Assembly (NCBI GenBank): GCA_910587905.1
Contig: CAJUOF010000122.1
Span: forward strand, 1 to 12,330
DNA length: 12,330 bases
Reading direction: 5' to 3'
DNA from: an uncultured Lachnospiraceae bacterium
GTDB taxonomy: Bacteria > Bacillota_A > Clostridia > Lachnospirales > Lachnospiraceae
Position 1 is the first letter of the stretch, and the number at the start of each line of letters is the position of its first letter. The notes under the pieces are model-generated. The model had not been told where the DNA came from and did no database searches. It worked only from the letters and a program-made list of their open reading frames with translations. A program made the position numbers and the translations under genes. Positions 1 to 7,047 of this stretch are shown piece by piece.

Positions 1-28
1 CTTTCCCTACACGACGCTCTTCCGATCT
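1..28. other. Illumina TruSeq adapter contamination
   Basis: The first 28 bases equal the 3' end of the TruSeq universal adapter; the diagnostic final part is ACGACGCTCTTCCGATCT. This is untrimmed library sequence, not genome. Read on the minus strand it adds the familiar artefact peptide RKSVV followed by a stop at 7-9 to the first gene, making a truncated gene look complete. Genomic sequence begins at about base 29 (base 28 could belong to either). Confidence 0.97.
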
Positions 29-897
29 TGCTCCAGCCGCTCAAGCTGCGGCTCCGGCACATTGAGTTCCGTCACATGTTCTGCCAAATAAAGCATATAT
101 TCTGCCAGCGGGCCCGCCTGTTCCGGTACGACGCGCAACCACCACATCCCGGAATGCAGATTGTAGAGCGTCTTACACTGGTCCATCCGCATCTCGAAAT
201 AATCAATATAATACTCTGGATCCGAACGGAAGGAGTTTTCCCGATATTCATAGGCCTCCTTTATGTATTCCCGGATCGCGCCCTCCAGCCTGGTCACATG
301 TCCCCACACGTCCACTTCCATAGCCTTGTTGGAGAGGTAGGCCGCCACCTCCCCGAAGATAAACTGCATCTGTTCCTCCGTGTAAGCCATCTTGTCCCTT
401 AAATGCTCTTCCTGGCTTCGATTGTGGTGGAACAGGTTCAGCACAAAGGCGATGGTACTCCCGATGAACACCAAAAGAAATTCATTGAGAAAAAAGGAGG
501 GGCTGAAGTCAAGCGTCGTCAGGAAATGTGTCCCGATCACCGCGTTGACCGACAAGGTCGCCATCCAGCCGGACACCTGACACATGAGAACCGTCAGAAA
601 AATAAAGACGCCAAAGGCGAGCCATTCACTCCGGAACGGAATAAAGGTCATCCAGGAAAACAGGACGACCACCGCAAAGGTCGCAAACCTGGCAAGGGCC
701 AGCTTGATCGTTCCCCGCTTCGTCGTGACTAGCGTCAGCAGTGTCACGATACCCGCCGAAGCCGAAAACTGCAGTTCAAGAAGCTCCGCCACATAAATGG
801 CAATACTGCTTCCCACTGCAATTTTGGCGGCAAGCATCAACATTTTGATCATCTGCCGCTTCCCCGGCAACAGCATCTTCCTTAACCGTTCTCCCAT
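29..897 (-). CDS. Aromatic acid exporter family (ArAE/FUSC-like) membrane protein, C-terminus cut off by the contig edge
   Basis: The protein has an N-terminal membrane domain of about 150 residues with several hydrophobic helices (start near KMLMLAAKIAVGSSIAIYV, then GIVTLLTLVTTKRGT, AFGVFIFLTVLMC and FLLVFIGSTIAFVLNLF). A soluble, charged, probably helical domain follows (HHNRSQEEHLRDKMAYTEEQ onward). This order matches the Firmicutes aromatic acid exporter family (ArAE_1 plus its C-terminal domain), which resembles the membrane part of FUSC/AaeB efflux proteins. The substrate is unknown. I chose ATG 897 because GGGGGAGG lies 7 bases upstream; an in-frame ATG at 951 has only a weak site directly against it. 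The last reliable codon is about 31-33; the downstream DRKSVV is adapter. It lies downstream of spoIIID but appears to have its own promoter. Confidence 0.8.
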
Positions 898-963
898 TCC
901 TGATCCTCCCCCTCGTCCCTTTTCCGCAGTTATCCCTTGACCCGTAAACATCCCTTTCTCTAT

Positions 964-993
964 GATGGCTGTCCTTTTCCGGAAACAGCCATC
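964..993 (-). promoter_or_regulatory. Leader hairpin upstream of the exporter gene
   Basis: GATGGCTGT (964-972) pairs with ACAGCCATC (985-993), a 9-bp stem whose loop contains the small palindrome TTTCCGGAAA. It lies between the exporter's likely -10 and its ribosome site, so it would be in the 5' leader. Read on the plus strand it is followed by CTATTTTTG, giving a terminator-like shape, but no plus-strand gene precedes it. In the minus direction there is no U-run. It could be a leader structure or a weak end for spoIIID transcription. Confidence 0.4.
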
Positions 994-1004
994 CTATTTT
1001 TGTC

Positions 1005-1013
1005 ATTATAGCA
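1005..1013 (-). promoter_or_regulatory. Extended -10 promoter element for the exporter gene
   Basis: The minus strand reads TGCTATAAT, a perfect -10 with the TGn extension. No good -35 is visible at 16-18 bases. It overlaps the region just past the spoIIID stop and would start transcription near 998, giving a leader of about 100 bases before ATG 897. Confidence 0.5.
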
Positions 1014-1022
1014 TCTTTTCAC

Positions 1023-1304
1023 CTATAAAGTAAACACATGATTGTCTTTCGGTGAAACCTGATGAAGATATTTCTCCTTCGTAGCCAGCCCTCCTCGGAT
1101 GTGCCGCTCCGATTTGTTCACATCCAGCACAAGACGGGCCCGTGACGCCAGCGTGGGATTAATCCGCACCAGACGATCGGTGACGTCCTTATGTACCGTA
1201 CTCTTACTGATTCCGAATTTTTTCGCCGTCTGGCGCACGGTCGCATTGGTTTCGATAATATAATTGGCAATCTCCACTGCCCGTTCTTCGATATAATCTT
1301 TCAA
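1023..1304 (-). CDS. spoIIID: Stage III sporulation protein D (SpoIIID)
   Basis: A 93-residue DNA-binding regulator of mother-cell gene expression during sporulation. It opens with MKDYIEERAVEIANYI, has the helix-turn-helix VRQTAKKFGISKSTVHKDV (about residues 23-41), then INPTLASRARLVLDVNKSERHIRGG, which is the SpoIIID family pattern (HxRGGxATKxKY) at the usual length. The start codon is TTG at 1302-1304, preceded by AGGGG with a 7-base spacer; no ATG lies nearby in frame. A sigma-E-type promoter precedes it. It follows the sugar isomerase gene by 86 bases and is functionally unrelated to that operon. Its presence marks the host as a spore former of the Bacillota. Confidence 0.95.
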   Translation of the reverse strand: MKDYIEERAVEIANYIIETNATVRQTAKKFGISKSTVHKDVTDRLVRINPTLASRARLVLDVNKSERHIRGGLATKEKYLHQVSPKDNHVFTL

Positions 1305-1331
1305 GGCTTAGCCCCTGCAACTGTTTTTTAC

Positions 1332-1360
1332 ATAGTATGCAGGAGAGACGGTGAATATTA
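1332..1360 (-). promoter_or_regulatory. Sigma-E-type promoter of spoIIID
   Basis: The minus strand carries TAATATT (1354-1360) and CATACTAT (1332-1339) separated by 14 bases. This fits the sigma-E consensus KMATATT-N14-CATACAnT at every position of the -35 and all but one of the -10. SpoIIID is a sigma-E regulon member in Bacillus subtilis, so the match has a biological basis. The predicted start is near 1325, about 20 bases before the TTG codon. Confidence 0.75.
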
Positions 1361-1390
1361 ATCCTAGCAGGCCCGCTCTTTTTCAATCCG

Positions 1391-2245
1391 TCACCACTCA
1401 ATCCCTTTGAATCTGCTAAACTCCTTTTTACTGATGGCAATGGATTCCAACTCTGGATATTTGGAAAAATCCTGTTCCAGCGTCATGTATTTCACACCAA
1501 GTTCATTTCCCAAATCAATGATCGCCTGGATATCCATGATACCGGTTCCTACTTCTGTGAAATCCTCCGCATGCTTATACGCCATAAACGTTTCTTGGGA
1601 CACCAAATCCCTGCTCCCCATATTCTTAAAAAGATCCCTGTCCCCCACAACGGTCTCCGGGCAGTCCTTTTGGTGCAGCAAAACCAGACGGTCTCTGTAA
1701 CGCCTCATGACATCAAGCGGGTCCAGGCCCGCGCGGTATGCCCAGTATGTATCCAGTTCAAAATCGACCAGCGCCGGATCTGTACGTTCCATAATGATAT
1801 CCATCATATATTTGCCATCTACCACGGCAAATTCATGGCTGTGATTATGGTAATGGAATCTCATTCCCCTTTCTTTACACATCTCTCCGGTCTTGTTGAT
1901 GCGCTCACACTCAAAAAGTAATTCATCCAAGGTCTCCGGAAACATGATAGAAAGTCCCGGACTCCACACACCGATCTCCGCCTGATAGTCCAAAAATGGC
2001 GCAATCTCTTCTTCTTTAAATAAGAGATAGTTCAAATGAGCGGCAAATACATTTACCCCCAGCTCCTTCAACAGTGACTTTCCCTCTCCGACATCAAGGC
2101 CAATCCCATTGTTATATCTGCTTGTGGTATCAAAGGGATAGGTCTCCCAGGATTTATAGCCCATCTGTGCGACCTTTCTCATCGTCCCGGCCGGATCCTT
2201 CGCCAACTCATTTCGAACAGAATACATCTGAATACCAATTTTCAT
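1391..2245 (-). CDS. Sugar phosphate isomerase/epimerase, xylose isomerase-like TIM barrel
   Basis: A 284-residue COG1082-type TIM barrel. It begins MKIGIQMYSVRNELAKD, typical of beta-strand 1. The region HYHNHSHEF (131-139), FELDTYW (D165), VLLHQKD (H191) and TLEQD (E257) supply the usual divalent metal and catalytic positions. Members act as isomerases, epimerases, inosose dehydratases or keto-sugar-eliminating enzymes, and the exact reaction is not readable here. Start 2245 is chosen because GGAGGG lies 6 bases upstream; an in-frame ATG at 2275 overlaps the end of the lacI-type gene and has no comparable site. It follows that regulator by 26 bases and probably shares its promoter as well as read-through from the operon upstream. 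Confidence 0.88.
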   Translation of the reverse strand: MKIGIQMYSVRNELAKDPAGTMRKVAQMGYKSWETYPFDTTSRYNNGIGLDVGEGKSLLKELGVNVFAAHLNYLLFKEEEIAPFLDYQAEIGVWSPGLSIMFPETLDELLFECERINKTGEMCKERGMRFHYHNHSHEFAVVDGKYMMDIIMERTDPALVDFELDTYWAYRAGLDPLDVMRRYRDRLVLLHQKDCPETVVGDRDLFKNMGSRDLVSQETFMAYKHAEDFTEVGTGIMDIQAIIDLGNELGVKYMTLEQDFSKYPELESIAISKKEFSRFKGIEW

Positions 2246-2271
2246 AATAATCCCTCCATAATCAACAACAA

Positions 2272-3288
2272 TCATCCTCTTTCCAAGCAGACTCCTGTTG
2301 TTTCTCTCATAATCAAGTCTGCTTCCAACAAATACTCATTTTTCGCAAGCGGCGTCCCATTAATTGCATTCAGTAAAATAGAACTCCCAATGCTGCCCAT
2401 CTGTTTAAAGTTCTGGCGCATCGTCGTAATGCCAGGTATACTTAAGGTTGCTACCTCCAGATCATCAAACCCTATGACGCTTACCTCCTCCGGAATCTTT
2501 ATGCCCAAATGCTTTGCCGCATTCACCAAGGCAAGTGCAAAATAATCCGTCAGCGCAAAAAAAGCAGTCGGCCGGTCCGGGTACGACAGAACGGATTTCG
2601 CCAGGCAATAGGCCGGTTCGTAGTTTAAAGAATTCACTTGATAAACCCAGCTTTCCTTGACCGGAATCCCGTGAAATTGCATCGCCTCTTTAAAGCCTCT
2701 GAACCGTTCTTTGCAAAAAACAGAGGCCGACGAATAACTCAGGACACCGATTTTCGTATGCCCTAAAGAAATCAAATGTTCTGTCGCTTTCATCGCCGCT
2801 TTACGGTTATCCGTAATGACATAAGGCAGGTTTAGGCTCGGATTATACCCACAGCACTGGACGATAAAGTCCTTGTTGTAAATTTCTTGAAGTTTTTTTG
2901 ATACCCTGTCATCCACTTCCGTGAGGATAAGACCTTTAAAAAATCCCTCATTCATCAAGCCGATAATCGGATCTATGGAATCCTCCGTGGAATATACATA
3001 GTTCAAAATCCGATAGCCGGATGCCTGGCAAATCTCTGTGATCCCCGCCAGCACATTATTGAACAAAACACTCTGCGGTCCGAAATTGTAGGACAGCGTC
3101 ACAATATAGTTTTCATCCAGCGCGGATTTGGATTCCTGGCTGCTGTCAATATAATTCAGCTCCCGGGCCACGGCCAACACTTTGTCCCGCGTTTCCTTTG
3201 TTACATTTGTTTTCCCATTGAGCGCCCTGGAAACCGTCGCGATTGATACCTGTGCTTTCGTTGCAATATCTTGAATTGTAGCTGCCAT
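2272..3288 (-). CDS. LacI-family transcriptional regulator
   Basis: A 338-residue repressor-type protein. The N-terminal helix-turn-helix is ATIQDIATKAQVSIATVSRAL (residues 3-23), followed by VTKETRDKVLAVARELNYI and a periplasmic-binding-like sensor domain (from about residue 61, YIVTLSYNF; later TAFFALTDYFALALVNAAKHLG and VSVIGFDDLEVATLSIPGITTMRQN). Start 3288 has GAGGAG 7 bases upstream; an upstream in-frame ATG at 3342 would add 18 residues not seen in the family. The linker after NYI reads DSSQESKSALDEN and lacks the usual proline-asparagine and AR/AQxL hinge-helix pattern. It is the only DNA-binding regulator inside the sugar locus, so it is the likely controller of the TTACATT-marked promoters, including its own. 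Confidence 0.92.
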   Translation of the reverse strand: MAATIQDIATKAQVSIATVSRALNGKTNVTKETRDKVLAVARELNYIDSSQESKSALDENYIVTLSYNFGPQSVLFNNVLAGITEICQASGYRILNYVYSTEDSIDPIIGLMNEGFFKGLILTEVDDRVSKKLQEIYNKDFIVQCCGYNPSLNLPYVITDNRKAAMKATEHLISLGHTKIGVLSYSSASVFCKERFRGFKEAMQFHGIPVKESWVYQVNSLNYEPAYCLAKSVLSYPDRPTAFFALTDYFALALVNAAKHLGIKIPEEVSVIGFDDLEVATLSIPGITTMRQNFKQMGSIGSSILLNAINGTPLAKNEYLLEADLIMRETTGVCLERG

Positions 3289-3321
3289 CTCTGATCTCCT
3301 CTTAATCACAAGTTTTTCTTG

Positions 3322-3350
3322 TTTTACATTTTTTACAAACATTTTACATT
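3322..3350 (-). promoter_or_regulatory. Operator-like repeats in the lacI-type gene promoter
   Basis: TTTTACATT occurs at 3322-3330 and 3342-3350, 20 bases apart, with a degenerate TTTTACAAA (3331-3339) between them. In the direction of transcription they read AATGTAAAA and cover the -10, the predicted start near 3334, and the early leader. The placement suits a repressor site and autoregulation. Confidence 0.55.
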
Positions 3351-3369
3351 ACTTTGATCCACGAGTCAA
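3341..3369 (-). promoter_or_regulatory. Sigma-A promoter of the lacI-type gene
   Basis: The minus strand reads TTGACT (3364-3369), a 17-base spacer, and TAAAAT (3341-3346). It lies in the 108-base gap between the second oxidoreductase gene and the regulator, so the regulator and the isomerase behind it can be expressed apart from the transporter operon. Confidence 0.7.
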
Positions 3370-3396
3370 GGAAAGCAGCTCCCATTCCGGTCCCTC

Positions 3397-4506
3397 CTAA
3401 AAAATCACCTCCCTTCCGGTTTCCGCAGATTGATAAACGGCATCCAAGATTTTTGTGACAAGAAACGCCTCTTCCGGTTTCACAAGCGGTTCCGTATCAT
3501 GGATAATCGCCCTCAGCCAGTTCTCCGCTTCCAGATCCCCCTGCTCTTTTTTCTGCCCGTCAAAATATGCCACCGCGCCGGCATCCGCCAACACTTCATT
3601 GGTCAGCAGACCATTGTGGCCTCTGTTGATTTCCAGCTCGCCTGCCGGATAGCTCTGCCCATACCGTATCTCCGCTCCCGCCAAAGTGCCGCAGAGCGTT
3701 GTGCTCGCCTCCTTGGATTCCTTCATGTTGATCGCCCAGGCAGATTCCAGGAAAATCGTTGCACCGTTTTCCATTTTGATAAATCCAAATGCAGAATCCT
3801 CCACCTCGTACTTCGCCGGGTCCCAGGGACCGAAGATATTCCCTTCTGCCGCATCTTTTCTCTTTCCAAGCTCAAAAAACACAGAGCCGGTGACACTTTT
3901 GGGATGATAATTCCCCATCAGCCAAAGGGTCAAGTCCAACGCATGAGTGCCGATGTCGATGAGCGGACCGCCTCCCTGCAGAGATTTATTTGGAAACACT
4001 CCCCAAGTCGGAACCGCACGCCTCCTCACAGCATGCGCCTTCGCAAAATAGATTCTGCCCAGCTCCCCTGCCTCGCAGCACTTTTTTAACATCTGTACTT
4101 CCGGCCTGAAACGGTTTTGATAGCCAACCGTAAATTTTTTGCCACTTTTTCTCCAGGCATCCAGCATCTTTTCTGCGTCTTTGGTTGTATGGGCCATGGG
4201 TTTTTCACACATGACATGTTTTCCTGCGGCAAAAGCCGCCACCGTAATCGGACAATGAGATACATTCGGAGTCAGGACATGTACTACATCGACCGTCCCA
4301 TCCTTCAGCAGTTCTCTATAGTCGGTATATACCTTCGCGCCGCCGCTCCCGTACTGTTTTGCAGCTTCCGCCGCACGCTCTCCCAGCACATCGCAGAAAG
4401 CGGTCATTTCACATAATTCCTTTAACCTTGACAAGGCAGGCATATGCTTTTTATGTGCAATCCCTCCGCAGCCGATTATACCGATCCTCAATCGTTCTTT
4501 CACCAC
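3397..4506 (-). CDS. Gfo/Idh/MocA-family NAD(P)-dependent oxidoreductase (second copy)
   Basis: A 369-residue sugar or inositol dehydrogenase-type protein. The Rossmann nucleotide site is IGIIGCGGIAHKKH (residues 8-21). The EKP motif holds the conserved lysine K102. DIGTHALDL (184-192) gives the conserved D184 and H188 of the C-terminal substrate domain. Members oxidise a hydroxyl of a sugar, polyol or glycoside, or run in reverse. The start is GTG 4504-4506, with a second GTG directly after it; GGGGG lies 4 and 7 bases upstream respectively, so initiation at 4503 is also possible. It follows the permease by 12 bases and is part of the transporter operon. It is not a close copy of the oxidoreductase at 8187-9245: the aligned core motifs differ. 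Confidence 0.9.
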   Translation of the reverse strand: MVKERLRIGIIGCGGIAHKKHMPALSRLKELCEMTAFCDVLGERAAEAAKQYGSGGAKVYTDYRELLKDGTVDVVHVLTPNVSHCPITVAAFAAGKHVMCEKPMAHTTKDAEKMLDAWRKSGKKFTVGYQNRFRPEVQMLKKCCEAGELGRIYFAKAHAVRRRAVPTWGVFPNKSLQGGGPLIDIGTHALDLTLWLMGNYHPKSVTGSVFFELGKRKDAAEGNIFGPWDPAKYEVEDSAFGFIKMENGATIFLESAWAINMKESKEASTTLCGTLAGAEIRYGQSYPAGELEINRGHNGLLTNEVLADAGAVAYFDGQKKEQGDLEAENWLRAIIHDTEPLVKPEEAFLVTKILDAVYQSAETGREVIF

Positions 4507-4518
4507 AATTCCCCCTTT

Positions 4519-5499
4519 TTACTCTGTAACTGCTTTCTTTAACTGATAGTTGAAATACATCTCGGACACCTTGTCCAGAACAACCGCCACAAGAATCATC
4601 ATTCCCTTTGCAATATACTGATAATTCGAGTCAACTCCCAATAAATTCAGGATATTGGCGAGAAGTCCCATCAGGCAAACGCCGAAAAACGTTCCGATTA
4701 CCTTTGCCTTCCCCCCTTTCATAGAGGTCCCGCCAATCACCACCGCCGCAATCGCATCCATTTCCATGCCCTGTCCGGCCGTAACCTGCGCGCTTGCCGC
4801 CCGCCCTGTCAGCATCATAGCCGCAATTGCCACACAGATTCCGCCACAGACATACACCGCCATGGTCGTTTTTCTCGGATCGATCCCCGCAAGTCTGGCT
4901 GTCTCTTTATTGCCCCTCATCGCAACAATATTCCGTCCGAATATCGTCTTATTGAGAAGAACGTATGTTATGATGCCGATCACGATCATAATGATGACCG
5001 GCACCGGTATCGCCCAAACAAATCCCTGCCCCAAAAACTTCACATGTTCAGAAACTCCGGAAATCGGTGCATTTTTGCTGATCACGTAGCACGCCCCCTT
5101 GTACACCTGTCCCAGTGATAACGTAACGATAAAGGGAAGCAGGCCAACGCCTGTCATAATGGAGGAACTGATCAGTCCACAGCAAGCCCCCAGCGCCAAT
5201 GCAATCAACACCACCGCCAAAAAGGGGAGTCCTGTTTCCGTATCTAACAGTGCATACACCACTCCAATCATACCTGCCATATAGCCCACAGACAGATCAA
5301 TATTCCCGGAAGACATAATACAGGTATAGCCAAAGGCCAAAACACAGCTCGTGGAAATCTGCCTTAAAACATTTCTCAGATTCGTCATCCCAAGGAAATA
5401 CGGAGAAATTGCCGAACACGAGGTAAACACGAGAATCAATAGCAGCAACGCTTTGTTATTCAGCAAAAAAGTAATTGTTTTATCCCTATTTGTTTTCAT
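4519..5499 (-). CDS. RbsC-type sugar ABC transporter permease
   Basis: A 326-residue inner-membrane permease of the ribose/xylose/inositol class (BPD_transp_2). Hydrophobic segments run through the protein, with the family markers GNIDLSVGYMAG (about residues 65-76), the cytoplasmic coupling loop MRGNKETARLAGIDPRKTT, and IAAVVIGGTSMKGGKAKVIGTFFG near the C-terminus. The start ATG overlaps the stop of the ATPase gene as ATGA (5496-5499), so translation is probably coupled to that gene. This matters because the upstream cistron carries a nonsense codon: only a ribosome that restarts in the ATPase C-terminal half would reach the overlap. It works with the lipoprotein and the ATPase as one importer. 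Confidence 0.93.
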   Translation of the reverse strand: MKTNRDKTITFLLNNKALLLLILVFTSCSAISPYFLGMTNLRNVLRQISTSCVLAFGYTCIMSSGNIDLSVGYMAGMIGVVYALLDTETGLPFLAVVLIALALGACCGLISSSIMTGVGLLPFIVTLSLGQVYKGACYVISKNAPISGVSEHVKFLGQGFVWAIPVPVIIMIVIGIITYVLLNKTIFGRNIVAMRGNKETARLAGIDPRKTTMAVYVCGGICVAIAAMMLTGRAASAQVTAGQGMEMDAIAAVVIGGTSMKGGKAKVIGTFFGVCLMGLLANILNLLGVDSNYQYIAKGMMILVAVVLDKVSEMYFNYQLKKAVTE

Positions 5500-6314
5500 C
5501 TGTCATTACTCCCTCTATGCTCGATCCCGAACGCCTGCTTTACCACCTCATTGGCTGCCAATTCCTCTTTCTTGAACTCCGCGCAGATCTTTCCGTCTCG
5601 GAATACATACACCCGATCTGACATTCCCTCAATCTCCGGAAGCTCCGAGGAAACCATAATCACCGCCATCCCCTCGTCGGCCAGTTCGGCAATCAGTCTA
5701 TGGATCTCACTCTTAGCCCCCACGTCAATGCCCCTGGTCGGTTCATCTAAAATTAAAATCTCCGGTTTCGTCAACAGCCACTTTCCCACTATCGTTTTCT
5801 GCTGATTCCCACCGCTCAAAGAGCTTACCGCCTGGGTCAAATCTGCATACTTTACAGACAGTATTTCTACCATCTCCCTGACATCTCTCTGCTCTTTTTT
5901 CTCATCAACCATGTTCCATCTGTTGATAATCGAGGGCAGATATGCGACAGCCACATTCTCCCTGATCGACTGATCCGGAATGATCCCCGTCGTAAGGCGG
6001 TCCTCCGTAACCAGTGCCAGCCCCTTTTTAATTGCAGTTTTGGGAGAACGGATCACCACTTTCTTTCCGTGAATATATAAATCTCCGGAATCAAACTTGT
6101 CTGCCCCGAAAATCGCCCTTACGGTCTCACTCCTCCCCGCCCCCACCAGGCCGTACAGACCAATGATCTCTCCCCGACGCACATACAGGTCAATGTCTGA
6201 AAACTTCCCTTTTGCTGAAAATCCTCTGGCCTCCAGAACAATCTCACCGATTGTCCCTTTCCTGGCCGGCCACAGGTTTGTGATCGTCCGTCCGGCAATT
6301 TTCTCAATCAACAT
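5496..6314 (-). CDS. C-terminal half of the ABC ATPase (second nucleotide-binding domain)
   Basis: 272 residues from an internal ATG at 6312-6314. Walker A is the degenerate GLVGAGRSET, lacking the usual lysine, as is normal for the second domain of RbsA-type proteins; the signature LSGGNQQK and Walker B LILDEPTRGID are well kept. No good Shine-Dalgarno precedes this ATG (upstream reads AATTAAATACAGAG), which argues against a true separate gene. The end overlaps the permease start by four bases. Confidence 0.65.
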   Translation of the reverse strand: MLIEKIAGRTITNLWPARKGTIGEIVLEARGFSAKGKFSDIDLYVRRGEIIGLYGLVGAGRSETVRAIFGADKFDSGDLYIHGKKVVIRSPKTAIKKGLALVTEDRLTTGIIPDQSIRENVAVAYLPSIINRWNMVDEKKEQRDVREMVEILSVKYADLTQAVSSLSGGNQQKTIVGKWLLTKPEILILDEPTRGIDVGAKSEIHRLIAELADEGMAVIMVSSELPEIEGMSDRVYVFRDGKICAEFKKEELAANEVVKQAFGIEHRGSNDR

Positions 6315-6344
6315 CTCTGTATTTAATTCGGAAGTCCTGTGGTC

Positions 6345-7016
6345 TCAAATGTAACGTCCGTCTCTCAGAACTGTCAGCCTGTCACACAATTTAAAGATTT
6401 CATCCAGTTTATGGCCGATGAAAATAATGGTAGCTCCCTCGGAGGCCAATTGTCTCACAATCCGTTCGAGCACCTCCACCTCCGATGATGAGAGCGAACT
6501 GGTCGGTTCATCCATGATAATCAACTCTGCATGATTGGATACCGCCTTCGCCAATGCTACCAACTGCTTATTCCCCGCCGACAATCCGCCGGCCGACATC
6601 TCCGGTTTCAGACGGATTCCCAGTTTCTCAAACAGCTCTCTTGTTTTTTTATTCCGCAGTTTTTTATTCAGAAAGCCGTATTTCGTTAATTGTCTCTGGC
6701 GCCCCACCCATATATTTTCAGCCAAATCCATCGTATCAATCAGGCTGATTTCCTGGGGGATCATACTGATTCCAGCCTTGAGTGCATCGGAAGGGCTGCG
6801 AAAATGTACCTGTTCCCCTTTGTACCAGATCTCCCCGCCATCCGCATGCTGATCTCCCAAAAGAATTTTCATCAACGTAGATTTCCCCGCTCCATTTTCT
6901 CCGACCAGTCCATGGATTTCCCCGCGAACCAGCCTCAGAGAGGCGTGATCCAAAGCCCGAATTCCCGGGTATACCTTAACGATATCTCTCATTTCCAAAA
7001 CAATATCCCGATCCAC
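6345..7016 (-). CDS. N-terminal half of the ABC ATPase (first nucleotide-binding domain)
   Basis: 223 residues. It has the canonical Walker A GENGAGKST (39-47), Q-loop PQE (87-89), a divergent signature LSAGNKQL (145-152), Walker B LIIMDEPTSS (165-174) and switch histidine H202. In RbsA-type proteins this half normally carries the intact ATP site. It ends RLTVLRDGRYI followed by TGA, cutting it just where the linker to the second domain should start. Alone it might fold but would lack half of the dimeric ATPase. Confidence 0.7.
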   Translation of the reverse strand: MDRDIVLEMRDIVKVYPGIRALDHASLRLVRGEIHGLVGENGAGKSTLMKILLGDQHADGGEIWYKGEQVHFRSPSDALKAGISMIPQEISLIDTMDLAENIWVGRQRQLTKYGFLNKKLRNKKTRELFEKLGIRLKPEMSAGGLSAGNKQLVALAKAVSNHAELIIMDEPTSSLSSSEVEVLERIVRQLASEGATIIFIGHKLDEIFKLCDRLTVLRDGRYI

Positions 7017-7047
7017 GGCATCCCCCTCCTCTCCTGCCCGGACTTTT

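Larger units (their letters stand above)
5496..7016 (-). pseudogene. RbsA-type sugar ABC transporter ATP-binding protein, interrupted by one in-frame TGA
   Basis: Reading through the TGA at 6345-6347 gives one continuous frame of 506 codons, the normal size of tandem-domain RbsA-type ATPases. The first 223 codons carry one nucleotide-binding domain and the last 272 carry the second; the 10 codons between the stop and the next ATG encode DHRTSELNTE and continue naturally into MLIEKIAGRTI. Reading frame and domain spacing are intact, so this is a point nonsense change (for example GGA or CGA to TGA), not a frameshift or a natural gene split. The start is GTG 7014-7016 with GGAGG 8 bases upstream, 31 bases after the lipoprotein gene. 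Either the importer is disabled in this strain, the codon is suppressed, or the base is a sequencing or assembly error. Confidence 0.85.

Noticed and set aside
7..30. Apparent natural C-terminus DRKSVV of the exporter
   Set aside because: It is encoded by the sequencing adapter, a well-known annotation artefact.
1204..1440. 78-residue minus-strand open frame across the spoIIID promoter
   Set aside because: Overlaps spoIIID and the isomerase end in another frame and shows no family pattern.
3289..3342. N-terminal extension of the LacI-type regulator (start at 3342)
   Set aside because: It covers the operator-like repeats and the promoter's start region and adds residues before the usual first helix.
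3430..4089. 219-residue plus-strand open frame
   Set aside because: Antisense shadow of the second oxidoreductase, with no recognisable domain.
6345..6347. TGA as selenocysteine or as tryptophan
   Set aside because: RbsA-type ATPases are not selenoproteins, no convincing stem-loop follows the codon, and other genes here end with TGA (lacI-type gene, isomerases, ATPase).
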